In this document: positions 37,701 to 51,100 of the stretch, piece by piece
How positions within the stretch are numbered: the stretch's first letter is position 1
Layout: every line of letters starts with the position of its first letter
Assembly: GCA_964035545.1 (NCBI GenBank)
Contig: OZ037766.1
Location: 6,427,722 to 6,487,721 of the forward strand
Direction of reading: 5' to 3'
DNA: 60,000 nucleotides
DNA from: Bugula neritina
Lineage: Eukaryota > Bryozoa > Gymnolaemata > Cheilostomatida > Bugulidae
Made by a program: the position numbers and the translations under genes
The notes under the pieces: generated by a model
What the model was told of the DNA's origin: nothing
Database searches by the model: none
Seen by the model: only the letters and a program-made list of their open reading frames with translations

Positions 37701-40700
37701 CGGTAGTATTCACTTGTGTTGCAACTGATCGCGATACTCAACCTCCGTTCAACACTCTAACATATGAGATGGTGATGTTAGATAACACAGCCGGCCTGTA
37801 TTTTGATGTCAGATCTAATGGGGATATAGTTCTCACCAACTCCATATTACACGACAATCTTGACAAGTACCAGGTATTGTATTACATTGTTACTAATATT
37901 ATTAGGTACTGCTTCATCTCGTGTGAACTTGGAAATCTAACCCTCATGGAATAAGCACTTGTAATCATAAACAGTTATTGTATTCTTTTGGGCTAGAAGG
38001 TTTTGTGTTGAGCCCTGCCGTGATATTGAGAAAGATTTTTTTACCAGAAAGAGAGTTAGTTTTAGTTGCTATACAGTTCAATAGTTGAAACATGAGGAAT
38101 ACAGGAAATTAACAGTTATGCAAATAATAAAGAAAATTATACAATGAGAAATAAGAACATTGATTATTGTAACAAGAAGTTATCTACTCTTGATACTTAG
38201 ACACGATAAGACAATTACTAGTATGAGTGTTTTTAACAGAATTGGTAATTATATAAATAGTATGTATATTGTCATTAGAGTGGAAGATTGCGTTCTATCA
38301 GTATTTTCTAATAATATAAATAGTTACAGCTGAAGCATACCGTAAATTACACACTTATTTTCATTCCATTGGCTGCAACAAATCACATGTGACAATACCT
38401 GCAATCTGCATATAAATAGCCTACTTTGTTCTTGTAGGTCCAGTGTTTGGTTCGAGACGGGGGTGAGCCCTCCCTCACTCACACAACTAATGTTTATATT
38501 AGCGTTAGAAGAAACATCCAGGCTCCAGTGTTTGTGCAGAATGTCTCAGCTACCATATCTGTTTGTGAAGAGAGGTCATTGGGAGATCTCTTTGCCTATG
38601 TGACTGCCACAGACGCAGATGCCACTGTAAGTTTTATGTCAAAGTTTCTTATCAATACCACAGCTACAAGATTACTTTTCAATAAAATTTTATTTTTCGC
38701 AAATTAATGTTGATCAAAGTGCTTTTTTCCCAAATTATCACTTCAAATTCTACACAGCCAACAGATTTATGTGTGACTACCAAACCTACATGTTTTATAA
38801 CTTTGTATTATTACACGAGCCAAAATTTCACAATGTGGTTTTGGCTAAAAAACTAGAAACTAGAAATTTAATGAGTTTTATCAACTCTGTTGAAGAGAGC
38901 CACAGAGCTGTGAAGTTTAAATATTACTTGCAATGAACATGGATGCAAACAACTGAAATAATACAACAACAGCCTCAAGCTGTTATTGTATTTTGCAGCT
39001 ATTCTGTTATTGTATGTAGTGCTCCTTCTGTATAATACATAGACTGTGTGTATTGTCTCCCTTGTACACAGACACATGTATAAGTTGACCTATATATAGG
39101 CACCATGGAACACTCTAACGTACCAACTACTGGGTGACACAGCTGCTAAGCAGTACTTTGACATAGACTCTCACTCTGGAGGATTGTATGTAAAGAGAGA
39201 TCTACGCACAACTTATGAAACAGAATTTACAGCTGAGATCCAAGCAACAGATGGGGGTGGACGTACAACCAACCCTAATATTTACGTAAAACTGTCTGTG
39301 AGCCACAACAGCTATTCACCTGAGTTCTCTACTATTTCTTGTGACAGAACGGTGGGGGCTACAGGTGTCGGTACCGTAGTCACTGTTCAAGCAACTGACC
39401 TAGACCAAGGTTAGAATTACAGCAATAAATTTGTTTCATGTTTCAACCAATGCTTGAATTTTTATTTTAGTGCAAATATGGTATTACCCAAGTATCAACA
39501 AGCCAGTAGTCACCTACACTTTAACTTGTCATTATTTTGCATTTTGTGTTCAAATTTAAATTAATTTTGTCGTTTCACTGATGCAGCATATCAAAAATGA
39601 AAACTTACCATTGGATGCACTCTGAGTATGGAGTGCCAAATGGTCAAAAATTCCATACTCTGAGTGCATATCTAGAACTGCTCTACTTTACATTTTATGA
39701 AATATTCTCAACACTATAAGTTGATGTATGAGAGCTAGCTATTCTGGAAATGCATCATTTGCCACTGTATACGAATATTCAATCTATGGGTATCAAGGCA
39801 TGAGCTGAACGTTCTCATTTTTGTTGGCCTTCATATCTTCTAATCAGACATCTACTTTGTAGGCTGCAATCACTCTGTGATAAGCTACTCTATTGTGGGA
39901 GACCAGGCATCTCTGCAAGCGTTTGGTATCAACCCCAGGAGCGGTGCAGTGTTCAGGAAGCCCGGGATCACCCAGTTGAACATAGACCTGTTTAACTTGA
40001 GGTAACTTACTAGCAACCAATACTATTAATAGATAGCATCAATATTTTTGATCTCTACTATTGGTCAATATCATTAGTCTAGTTAGTTGTCTTGTGTCTT
40101 ATCAGGCTGTGATATGTTGTACGTGTTTGTAAATAGCTCAAATTCTTTATCTTAGGTTTTGTAATTTTGCCTATGTTTAAAATAGTGGTATGAGAATAAT
40201 AATTATAAGATGTATTATACGTAGCATTATTTGTAATATATTCCTTAAATAAACTTTACACTGCTTCATACTGTTACAATGTTAATTAGAAGGTTTATTG
40301 TTTAAATATCTGCAGTTTCTCTGTGAAGTATTATTAAATAGTTGAATCAGAGCTATTTTATTCTAAACTTGAAATTCTCTTGTTGCGTCTAAAGAGTAAG
40401 AGCTCAAGATAATGGACAGCCACCTAGATCTATAGAGAAAGTTTGTGTAATAAAGTTGGAGGGGCTAACCTACGTCCCCATAGTTATCTCACCAGGACCT
40501 TATAGTGGGGTAGTGAATGAAACAGATCCTATTGAGTATCGAACCGATCTACAGATTCCCCGAACACCAACAGGTAGAATATGTTGACATGCATGAGTGA
40601 ATTCATTTATTTATTTTCATGCAATAATATAAAAAATGCACAAACTACAATAAAATATACAAAAGATTGTCTTTCATGTTGCTGCTTCAATGATCGTCAG

Positions 40701-43700
40701 TCAAACTATTTCTCACTTGCCATTACGTCTTACAGCTTTGAAATAGCTTGTATAATTTTACAGTCACATTTTACTTGACATAATGTATGGTGTAATATTT
40801 TCTATTTCTAGTCGGAACATATATGAGGATAGTTGGTAGCCATGACTGTTTCTATATTGACCCCCTCACTGGATATATTCACGTTAAGGCATACTTGAAG
40901 AGCTCAGCCTGCTCCGCCAACAGCTACACGTTTTATGTGATAGCTGAGGATTTAAGTAGGCCACCCCGGCAGTCCAATCAGGCTCAAGTTACTATGGAGA
41001 TCAGACGATACAGCAATATCATATCTACTGGTTACCCCAACAACGTCACTATTGGTAAACAATGTCTCTTTATGTTTATTTCCGTAGGAAATGTTTTAAA
41101 CGTGCTCTTTTATAAATTTTCTATATTTTTAAACTTCTCTTTTTATTAATTGTAGTTTTTTTAAACTTAGAATAATTCAAAAGCCATATTGTCACTTATA
41201 GGACAACTCCTAATTTCGTTCATGCATTATCCATTGTAAGCTCACTAGTTCTATGGTTCCATTTTAAATGCTTATGAGTGCTTCCTGTCACAACTACTTG
41301 CAGTTGTTTATGATTTTAGTGCACATAAAGTATATAACATGAGGTGTTTAGAAATACAATTTTATTGTTATGCACCATCTATGGTGGTTTTAATTTTTAT
41401 ACACCCTCTGACATATTTTGTTGATTTTAAATGTAGACTGTGACTATGAGGGAAGCATATTAACACTAACAACGAGCTCAGTGAGCACCACTACCTACGA
41501 GATACTGGGTGTTGGCTCAGCTGCTCAGCACTTCACCATAGTAAACAACCAAGTGAGGACAACTTCTAGTTTGAAGAATAACTGCAACTCTGATTATCAA
41601 CTGTACATCAGAGCTGTAGACCAATTAGGTAAAGGAAAATAACTCAGTCTAAAATAAATTTAGAGGAGTTCATTTTTCGTAAGAAATTTAATCAAGCATT
41701 TTATACTTGTTTGCTATTTTTAGATGACAAATTATATTCTTTGCTTTTCACTCAAGTTTTATTTTAGCATTCTTGTTGTTACTACTGATTAATCATATTT
41801 TTAGTTTTGAAATTTTTACTCACTGTGGTCTGCCTGTTTGTCAGTTTCTTGGTTGATTTGTGTCATAATCTTGTTTTGTAATCTATTGACATGTCAAGTT
41901 GGTATTTTTTAAACTATAATATAATAACCATAGTCATTGAGTTGGGCAACAAAAACTCAAACATAAAGCTGACTGAAACCTTCTTAGCATTTTATTGAAT
42001 GTTGATGCCATGTGTTGCCTATTAGCGTAAGTCATGGAAGTCAGCTGTGCTTATCGCTAAAGAATATGCAACTGATTTAGGTGGATACGGTGAGATATGG
42101 CTGTATGTGTTCATCAACAGAGTTGCCCCGCCCCCTCCTAAACCTAGCACATTCAGTATCACAGTCTACGAAGATCAGCCTCTCTACCTCGCCATCTTCC
42201 AGTTTACTGATGCTGCATCCGGAGTTGTCTACACTGTTACCGGCAGTGCGGGCTCTGACTCATTCTTTGGTGTGATAGACAACTCCTTGGTGGTTGTCAG
42301 ATCTCTTGTATATAGAAACACTGGACAGAACCTGTAAGTGAAACAACAGATAGGTGTATGATGTATCTATTTTTAATTTTATAGCAACTAAATAGAACAT
42401 TCTAAGTTGAAATTTATGCCGTTTTATTTTTATTTAGTATAAATGTTTGTGCATCAAGCCTATCATTTCTGTGAACTTGATTAAAGTAATGGGAACATTA
42501 ACTATATGCAGCTGCAGTAAATTATAAATTATATGTAACTGTAATAAATGCAGTAAAAGTAGCATATGTCATGAATGGTGTGTTAGAAATTTCCTTGCAG
42601 GTTACACCTTCAGTTAGGCATCCACTTAAGTTTCCTGTTGCAGATTTACTATCGTTGTGAGAGCGTGTTATCAACATCCAACATCACTTTGCTCAGAGCC
42701 TATTGAAGGAACTGTCAGGATACTAGTTAACAGCTGCCCAACCTATTCCGGATCTACACAAGCCACTATCCTACCAAACATTGGGTCGGGCGGGAAACTG
42801 TTCTCTCTCATAGTCCAAGATCCTGATCAGCGAGATGCCGGCAAATCAAGTTTCCAAATCATAGGAGATGCTGCTTCTGTGAATGATTTCACAATTGATG
42901 ACGAGGGAAATGTTAGAGCTAAGGCTACTTATAAAGATAGTAGCGTGTCACGCTACAACACACAAATTATTGTAAGAGATAACGCAGGTTACAGTCCATG
43001 TTTCTTGCCAGTCAGTCTAACTCTAACTGTGGAGAGAAACTTGTACCAGCCGCAGTTTTCCAACTCTTCTAGTGAACTTACAGTCCTGGAAACTCTAGCA
43101 TTCTACAGAACGATTGTCACTCTAAGAGTAAGTGAACCACACGTCTGCATTTTATTACATTAATTCTTTTACTAGTTTCAAACAGTTGTAAGTTGTTACG
43201 CTATTCAGTTGAAAATATTTTTTCTTTTTACGTTAATATTGTGGATGATTACACGCTGTTTGTTTGTATAAATCAAAAAGAAGGGTTTGCTTGTATAAAT
43301 AAAAAAGAGGAGTTTGCTTGTATAAATCACAAAGAGGGGTTTGCTTGTATAAATCACAAAGAGGGGTTTGCTTGTATAAAACACAAAGAGGGGTTTGCTT
43401 GTATAAAACACAAAGAGAATGTGTTTCAGGCTATTGACAGGGATTTGTCTGCTCCCCACAACACTGTCAGATATTCACTGCTGAACAACTTTGACCAGTT
43501 TCTGCTAAACTCGGTTACGGGAGAGTTGGAACTCCGTAGAAGTTTAATTGGAAGTGGAATAGACAGGTCGGTGTAAACTAGATACGTGAGATATCTGTAA
43601 ATAGCAAATTTATAACTTGATAACTATGTCCAGTATGGCCATTATGTTATTCTATATCTCTTCTATATCTATTCTATATCTCTTCTATATTTCTTCTATA

Positions 43701-46700
43701 TCTATTCTATATTTATTCTATTTATTTCCTATGTCTTTTCTATATCTCTTTTATATCTTTTCTATATCTATTTTATATATATTCTATACCTGTTATATCT
43801 ATTCTATATCTCTTAAATATATCTCTTCTATATGTATTCTATTTTCTTCTATATCTTTTCTATATCTTTTATATCTATTCTATATCTCTTTTATATCTCG
43901 TTTATATGTTGAATGAACTAGAAATAATTTATATCAGATGTACAGCTGGTTGCAGGTAAATTTCAGGTGTCTCTTTTACTGTCTGCAGATACGTCATTAA
44001 AGTGAATGCGTATGATCTGGGGTTGCCGCAGAGAAACTCGTCCGAGTACGTCGTTGTTCTTCACGTGTCGAGAAACAAGTTCGCTCCAACGTTTCCAAGT
44101 TCACCTTACACCTTTCAGGTGAATCGCACCGCAACTGTTGGCAGTAACATAGGTCAGGTAAATGTGCAAGATGTTGATACAGTCTACCCGTTCAACACTT
44201 GGAGATTGAGTGTGACTGGAGACGGAAGTGCTACGACACTCTTTGGTCTCAGGAGGAATGGAGAGATTTACGTCAGAACTGACTTGAGAAATGTCGTTGG
44301 TGATGAATTTTTGTAAGTCACAAAGTTATTTGTGTTTACTAAAGTTTAGTTTTCTAATGAATGCTATCAATACAATTTATTTTGTTGTTTTTGTTTATAA
44401 CTATTTATGTGTGGTACAGCTTGAGAGTGCATGTCATGGATTTTGGACAACCTAGCAAGACAAATGAAACTTTGGTGAGACTGGTGCTGTTGAGTCACAC
44501 AACTTCCTGTACAGGTCTTGACTCATTTGAAGGGATATTACTCGAGACACAATCTATTGGTAAAAGTTATCCAAGTTTTATATTTTTGTATTATTTTTTC
44601 ATTTGTTTATTAATTCTAACTAGGGCAGCATTTTTAATTACACTAAAATATGTTGTTAGTTAATGCAAGCCAAATTTTACAACTCTCATATATAATATGA
44701 TTTTACAAGCTACATATACATAGACATTAAGTGTTGGTGTTTTAATCATTTATTAATAAGAAGAAATACAAACATTTATATGTAAATTTACCTTGTTTGA
44801 TTCATTCTTTTTTTACAATAATTTGATTTGCATATTAAACTTGTAGTTTTAAGGCTTGACTTAATCTTATTAAAACATTCAAGTTTATATTATTATTATT
44901 GTAGGTGTACCATTTCTTTTCCTGAACAGTTCCAATCCTAGTCAAGTTCGTTATAGTATCGTGCCAAAAACTTTCTTTCCTTCTCATGTAAACTATGTCT
45001 ACGTCACACCAACAGGGGGAGTAGTACTCAGCCGCCCCTTGTGGGGTACTACGTTTACTTCTCTGCAATTTGTTGTCAGTGTTAGCTCTGGTTCTACAGC
45101 TTGTACTACAGATGTTACTATGGCTATAAGACGCAATACCTACCCACCCGTTGTTATTCCGGGACAGAAAAATATTAGTATGTATGACATTCTGGTCTGT
45201 TATTATCATGTCATTTGTGAAATTGTAGATTTATATAATTTTTGGTTAAGTTTTGCGTTTAAAAAATAATATTGTGAAAAATATTTAATACTATCTGCAT
45301 CCCAAATTCTAAAACGTGGTCACTACAGTTCAAGGTGTCAACATCAGTGACTGAATGTTGAAATTATGATTGGTTTAGCTTTAATAAGATGTCTATAACA
45401 TGGTGTCTGTAGTTAAACATCAAGAAAATGGATTTACTATACAGTGCATTGTTTGATGTATAAAACTAGTAATATTTTTTCCATCAACATGGTTTTGCTT
45501 GGTAGCTATTTGTGCATCCAAAAGGAGTCGAGTTTTTATTGTATTTACACTTTTATTAGTCACCATCAATGAAGATACTCGGAACTGCGTGTGGACAGTG
45601 GTGGCATCTGATGGTGACATTGTACCAGAGTTTGGTTTTTCATCTCTTCGGTATTACCTCATTGGTGACTCAGTCTCAGCCAGGTGAGTATTTCTCACAG
45701 AAGTAGAATCCAAAATGTCTAAGATTTTCTGCCTGTGTGACTAATTTTATTTACTTCTCATCAAACCTTTTTAAATATTGCAGGTACTTTGACGTAGATG
45801 AGTCAAGAGGCGCAGTGTGCATCAAAGACAATCGATTTCTAAACAATTCCATAGAACGCTATATTTTACAAGTGAGGGTGGAAGATGGTGGCATCCCTAG
45901 TAAGGTCAGTTCAAGGGATTAGAAAACAGCTCTAAATTTAGCATAATTTGTGTTTGCTTTTGTTTTGTTTTAGTTCTTTAAGTGAAAAGAAAAAATACAT
46001 ATAACTGATACAGAAAATCTTTGTGAAATAGCACTGGGGATATCGATGCAGGCTTATAAATATATTTAGACTGAGGAATTTACCACTAATCATTATATTG
46101 ATGCGAAAGGGAGCAGCCGTGGTCTAGGGGTTAGAGCATTTGCCTAGTAAGCACGAAATTATGAGTTCGAACCCTGACAAAGGCTATTGGTGATGTTAAG
46201 AAGAGCATCCAGGCATAATTGCTCCTGTGCCTCATCTTAATAAGTCCTTAGCCCGATTTATAAAAAAAAACCCTTCCATCAGGGGTTTCTCACAGGGATA
46301 GTCACTATAAACTTGTGTGAGTTTTTTATTATATTGATGCGAAGTTGATAATATTTGGCAAAATTTCATTTGCAAAAACATTCATTTGGCATTTTCATAG
46401 TTTATTGTTATTTGCTTGAGTCTTTGTAATATAGACACTAAAAATTTCAATTCCACTTAATTCAATAGATATGGTTTCTGGTGTAGGAAATAGTATATAA
46501 CATGTTACTGTAATATCTTAATAACAATACAGGTTGGAGTTGGTGAAGTGGTGATAATAGTCAAGAAGAACAATTATCCTCCCTCCTTCCAGCAGAGTAA
46601 CTATGTGGTTAACATCTCCGACACCCACCCAGCTGGTACTCAGGTCATACAAGTTGAAGCATTAGACGATGATATTAGCCCTCCTTACAACTCCATAAGG

Positions 46701-48075
46701 TGATTCATATATATTAGCCCTGACTGAAGGTTTTATTGAGTTGGTAAAATGAAGAGTGAGTTTTGACCATCTTATATCTTACGTATGAAAATATTAGTAA
46801 AGTGTTTTGAAAATAAATTGATTTAGGTTATAATTAATATATTATGTGCATGTGCGTGTGTGCGTACATGCGGTGCGTGTGTGTGTGTGTGAGTTTGTGC
46901 ACGTGCGTGCATGCATCTATGTGTGCGTCTATGTGTATATAGAATGAGTATTGAGCGTATATATTTAATAAACTGCATGCTTCACGTTTTCCAGGTACTA
47001 CCTGGAGAGTGGTGGAGTGGCTGCAGAGACGTTCTATGTAGATGACAGAGATGGCCGTGTCATACTGAGAAGAAGAGTACAAGCTGGAGAAACATATCGC
47101 CTCGTGATCAGAGCTCAAGATGGCGGGGAGGTGCAGCTCAATGATACAACATACGTCACTGTGAATGTGATAGCAAGTCAGGGTGATCTTGTCTTTGGTA
47201 AGATTTTATTCTCAATAATTACTTCAGGAAACTCTCTAATCTTAAATGTAAATCCCACAAAAGTAGCCCAATTGTTTATATGCTAATTCTTGAATTTGTA
47301 TGCATATTTTTAACTATGTTAAGCACAAAATAATAATCTGAAAGTTTTCTAATAAGAAATAAACGAAGCAACCAAATATGTGGGTTGCCAAATATGTAAA
47401 CTTTCTAATGCTTAATACAATGTGAAGTTTTGCTCAAAAAATGACCAGCTGTTTTACCAGCCGTGCCATAGAAGACTACCACTTAGATAAATTAAATGCT
47501 TCTGTTTATTCTTTGAAGTTTATTAGAATTTTTTAGAAAAACGTTCTATCATACCATCAGAATTCAGCCAATGTTGACACTAAAATTTTATTCAAATTAA
47601 ATGCAGTTTCGAGTTACTAAATAAGTTATATGTAAAAAATTACTAATAATCTACCCATTAGGTGTGAAAGCCTATTGGTTGGTTGAGCTCTTTACTGATA
47701 AAATTAGTGTAAATACTAAAGTATAGTGTACTGGGTTTTACTTCTTGTTGCAGGTACATATATTGTCAGGGTAGATGAAGACATTGCTGTAAATGAAGTG
47801 ATTGCCACTGTGTCAGCGTATCCTGGCTCTAACATCAAATATGACAAGATTGAAGGCAGCGGCACTGGCTGGACCTACTTTGTTGTGAGTATCACATTTT
47901 AATAACTATTTTATTTTGTCAGAAATAAGTTCTTCAACTCAGGATAATAGCATTACAGCACTATTTGACACATAATCACTTCTACTGCTTAGGATTAGTG
48001 CTTACTTTATGAATTTATATATATGTATACACACCACACACGTGCACGCACACACGCACACACGCACACACGCAC

Positions 48076-48114
<39 letters not shown>

Positions 48115-51100
48115 ATTAGAATAAGTTTTTCATACAGTTGATGGAAAAGTTCTCAAATTATTATAAAATTAATAATAAGCATCTATATAATCAATAAATA
48201 AAGCAACTTGTAAATGTATATATTTAGTTTAATCTGAGTTTTAATTTGTGTATCTTATCAACAATTGATTGCCTGTTGCAGATAAACTCTGTGACTGGAG
48301 CTGTTTCCGTAAGTCGTCTGCTCTCGGGAGATACAGAACAGCCTTCTCAGTATATTATGGATATGAAAGCTACTCGTCAGAATGATGGCGCCATTGCATA
48401 CGGGAGAATCGTTCTAACAGTAATAAGAAATACCAGTCCTCCGAGATTCATCAACACTCCATATTCTGCTAATATTACATCTGAGACCCCAATATGTATG
48501 TTACCTAGCAAAGTCATCTCTATTTATCCAGAGTTCATGCTATTTATTTTATGGTGTAAATAAGACGTTTTTAATTTTTTTATAAATATTCTTCACAAAG
48601 CTCCATGGACAGTTGAGTTTTTCAATGTTTAGTTTTATTGCTTTACAAATTTTTAAGAGTTATCTTTCTTTTTGTGTTTTAAGTTTGGCCTCCTCTACAA
48701 TTAATTTATGTATGTGTGTGTGTAAGATAATGTATTTTATAGCCCAATCCAACATTTACTGTGCAGGTGCATGTGTATTTAGTACAGTTTTTAAAAAAGT
48801 ATTTACGTTATTTTATGGTATGTACTATGAATATGCATGCATTTGTATGTAAGATAATTCATTTTGTAGCCCAATTTAACATCCACAGTTCAGGTGCATG
48901 TTTATTTGCAAAAAAGTGTATTTACACTATTTTATGGTATGTGCTATGATTATGTATTTTTTATTTTGCTAACCACACAACTATCAAACTGTGACTCCAT
49001 TGTTACTATAGATGAGATAGCATACACAAGTGTAAAGGCGGTAGATGAGGATAACGATGCTTTAGTATATTCTCTCACTTCTGAATATTTCTCCATCCAC
49101 CCTTCTACTGGTGTGATCTACGTAGCCAAATCCTTGCTCGACTCCCCCACAGGTCAGAATAAATACTATATTGTAGCTCTTATTCAGTATAAGTATTAAA
49201 TAGTATAAATACTGGAACCGTTATGCAATATAATGAACATATTTAAGCAAGTTTTAAGGAGATGCCGTGATCTAGGGGTTAGAGCATTAGCTTAGTAAAC
49301 ACGAGGTAATGGGTTTGATTCCTAGTGAAGGCCATTTTTCATGTTAGGAAGAGCATCCAGTCATAGATTCTCATTTGCCAACATTTGAATAAGTTCTTAG
49401 CCCGCTTTAAAAACATTTTTTTTGCAGGGGTTGGTAACTATAAGCCCATGTGATAGTTTTTCATTTAAGAAAATTTTGGTTATTTTTTAAAATTGCACAA
49501 ATTGTAATTCAGAAACTATAAGTTCATCATTGATTGTTACCAATGTTATTTGTAGCATCTGTTATCTAATTTTGTTGGTATGCTTGTGGGGTTATAGCAC
49601 ACAATATAAGATAGCATTACATCACCTTGTAAGACTGTTATTATTGTTTAGATTGTACAACATCCGAAGTAAAGGTCTCTGATGGGAAGTATAGTGATAC
49701 AGAGCAGCTTGTTATTTGTCTAACTGGCGATAACTTGAGGCCATACTTTGTGAACGAGCCTTATGTCAAAGAAGGGTTACCCAGTACCGTTCCCAACAAC
49801 AGCTTAGTTCTGGTAGTCGAGGCTAGAGATGATGACAGGCAAGGCACTATAGTGTATACGGTAAGTTATAACTTATGCTTGACTACTGTCTATAGTTTAA
49901 TTCTGATTCTGAACAGAAAAGAAATAATAAACACAAATTTTGGTATAAACTGCCTTGGTTTTACATTTATAATAACACAGTAATTGATAAAAAGGAATAT
50001 TACAAGTGTTAATTTGATATATTTGTACATGAAGTGTTCACAGATTCATTGTAGGCTATACATGCACATGACTTTGACTGTTTTAGATGGAAGGCTCCAG
50101 TTACGCTGCTCGGTTCTTCTACATTGATGTGGCAGGGAGACTGAAGGTCAAGGACTCTGCTGGATTGTCTGCTGATGCCACAGATCTCTACAGTGTACAG
50201 ATCAGTGCTCATGACTCAGCTTTTCCTCAAATGAAGGCCTTCACCTTTGTGACTATCCGCGTGGACAGGAACCCCAACGCACCTCGCTGGACGGCCAACA
50301 GCTACACGTTCAACATAACTGACAGGTTCGCAAGCATCATTTTATAAAGATATCAGATATATGCTTTACATGCTGATATTAGCTCACAATGACTGTCGTA
50401 ATGTTACTTTTTCGGGTTACCAATGTAGTTATTGTTTGGCTTAGATTTTATATAGTGCTGTTATTTATTTCTTAATTCATTAGCTAATGTTTTTACTCTA
50501 GTTTTTGATTTATTTGTTAAATAATCTTTTCGGTGCTGTTTTCACTTCAAGTACTGTACTCTTGATGAAACTCAATCACCCCTCATTTTTCTTTATATGA
50601 GTCACCCATCAGCTGACCTATGTGTACAAATCAGTTTTGTTGCCATGGTGATATAAACATCAACTGTTATTCGCTAGATATTACACGGGTCAAGAAATAG
50701 GTCAAGTGGGGGCCGCAGACGCTGATGGTGATGTCATCACGTACACCATTTCATCAGAAGGTTCTGGAAGATACTTTGTTGATAACTCGGGAGTTGTCTA
50801 TCTAATCCAGTCTCTCAGTGCCACTACCGACATTAGAAATGAATTTATTGTGACAGCTACTGACAATGGAACCCCTTCAAGATCCACCAATATAACAGTA
50901 CGTTTATTAATACATATTATACTCTATAGAGAGCACCTTGCTTTGAATTTTGAATGTACTGTAAAAATTTCATAGCTGGTTGTTAGTTGGGCTACATAAT
51001 TAAAGACTCACAAACCATAAATGCATATATATTAATTTTAACTTTAATAATTTAATTAATACAAGTTTGATTATTCTCAAATGTTTTATAATTTAACATA

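Noticed and set aside
43205-43459. Minus-strand frame with repeated FVFYTSKPL-like units
   Set aside because: It is the complement of the 27-nt minisatellite, so its repeats only mirror the array.
43617-43916. Hydrophobic Leu/Tyr/Ile-rich frame resembling membrane segments
   Set aside because: It translates the tctatatctctt simple repeat and has no splice link to the gene.
46109-46182. Possible eleventh tRNA gene
   Set aside because: It has A and B boxes but no cloverleaf, and it is the head of a SINE with target duplications.
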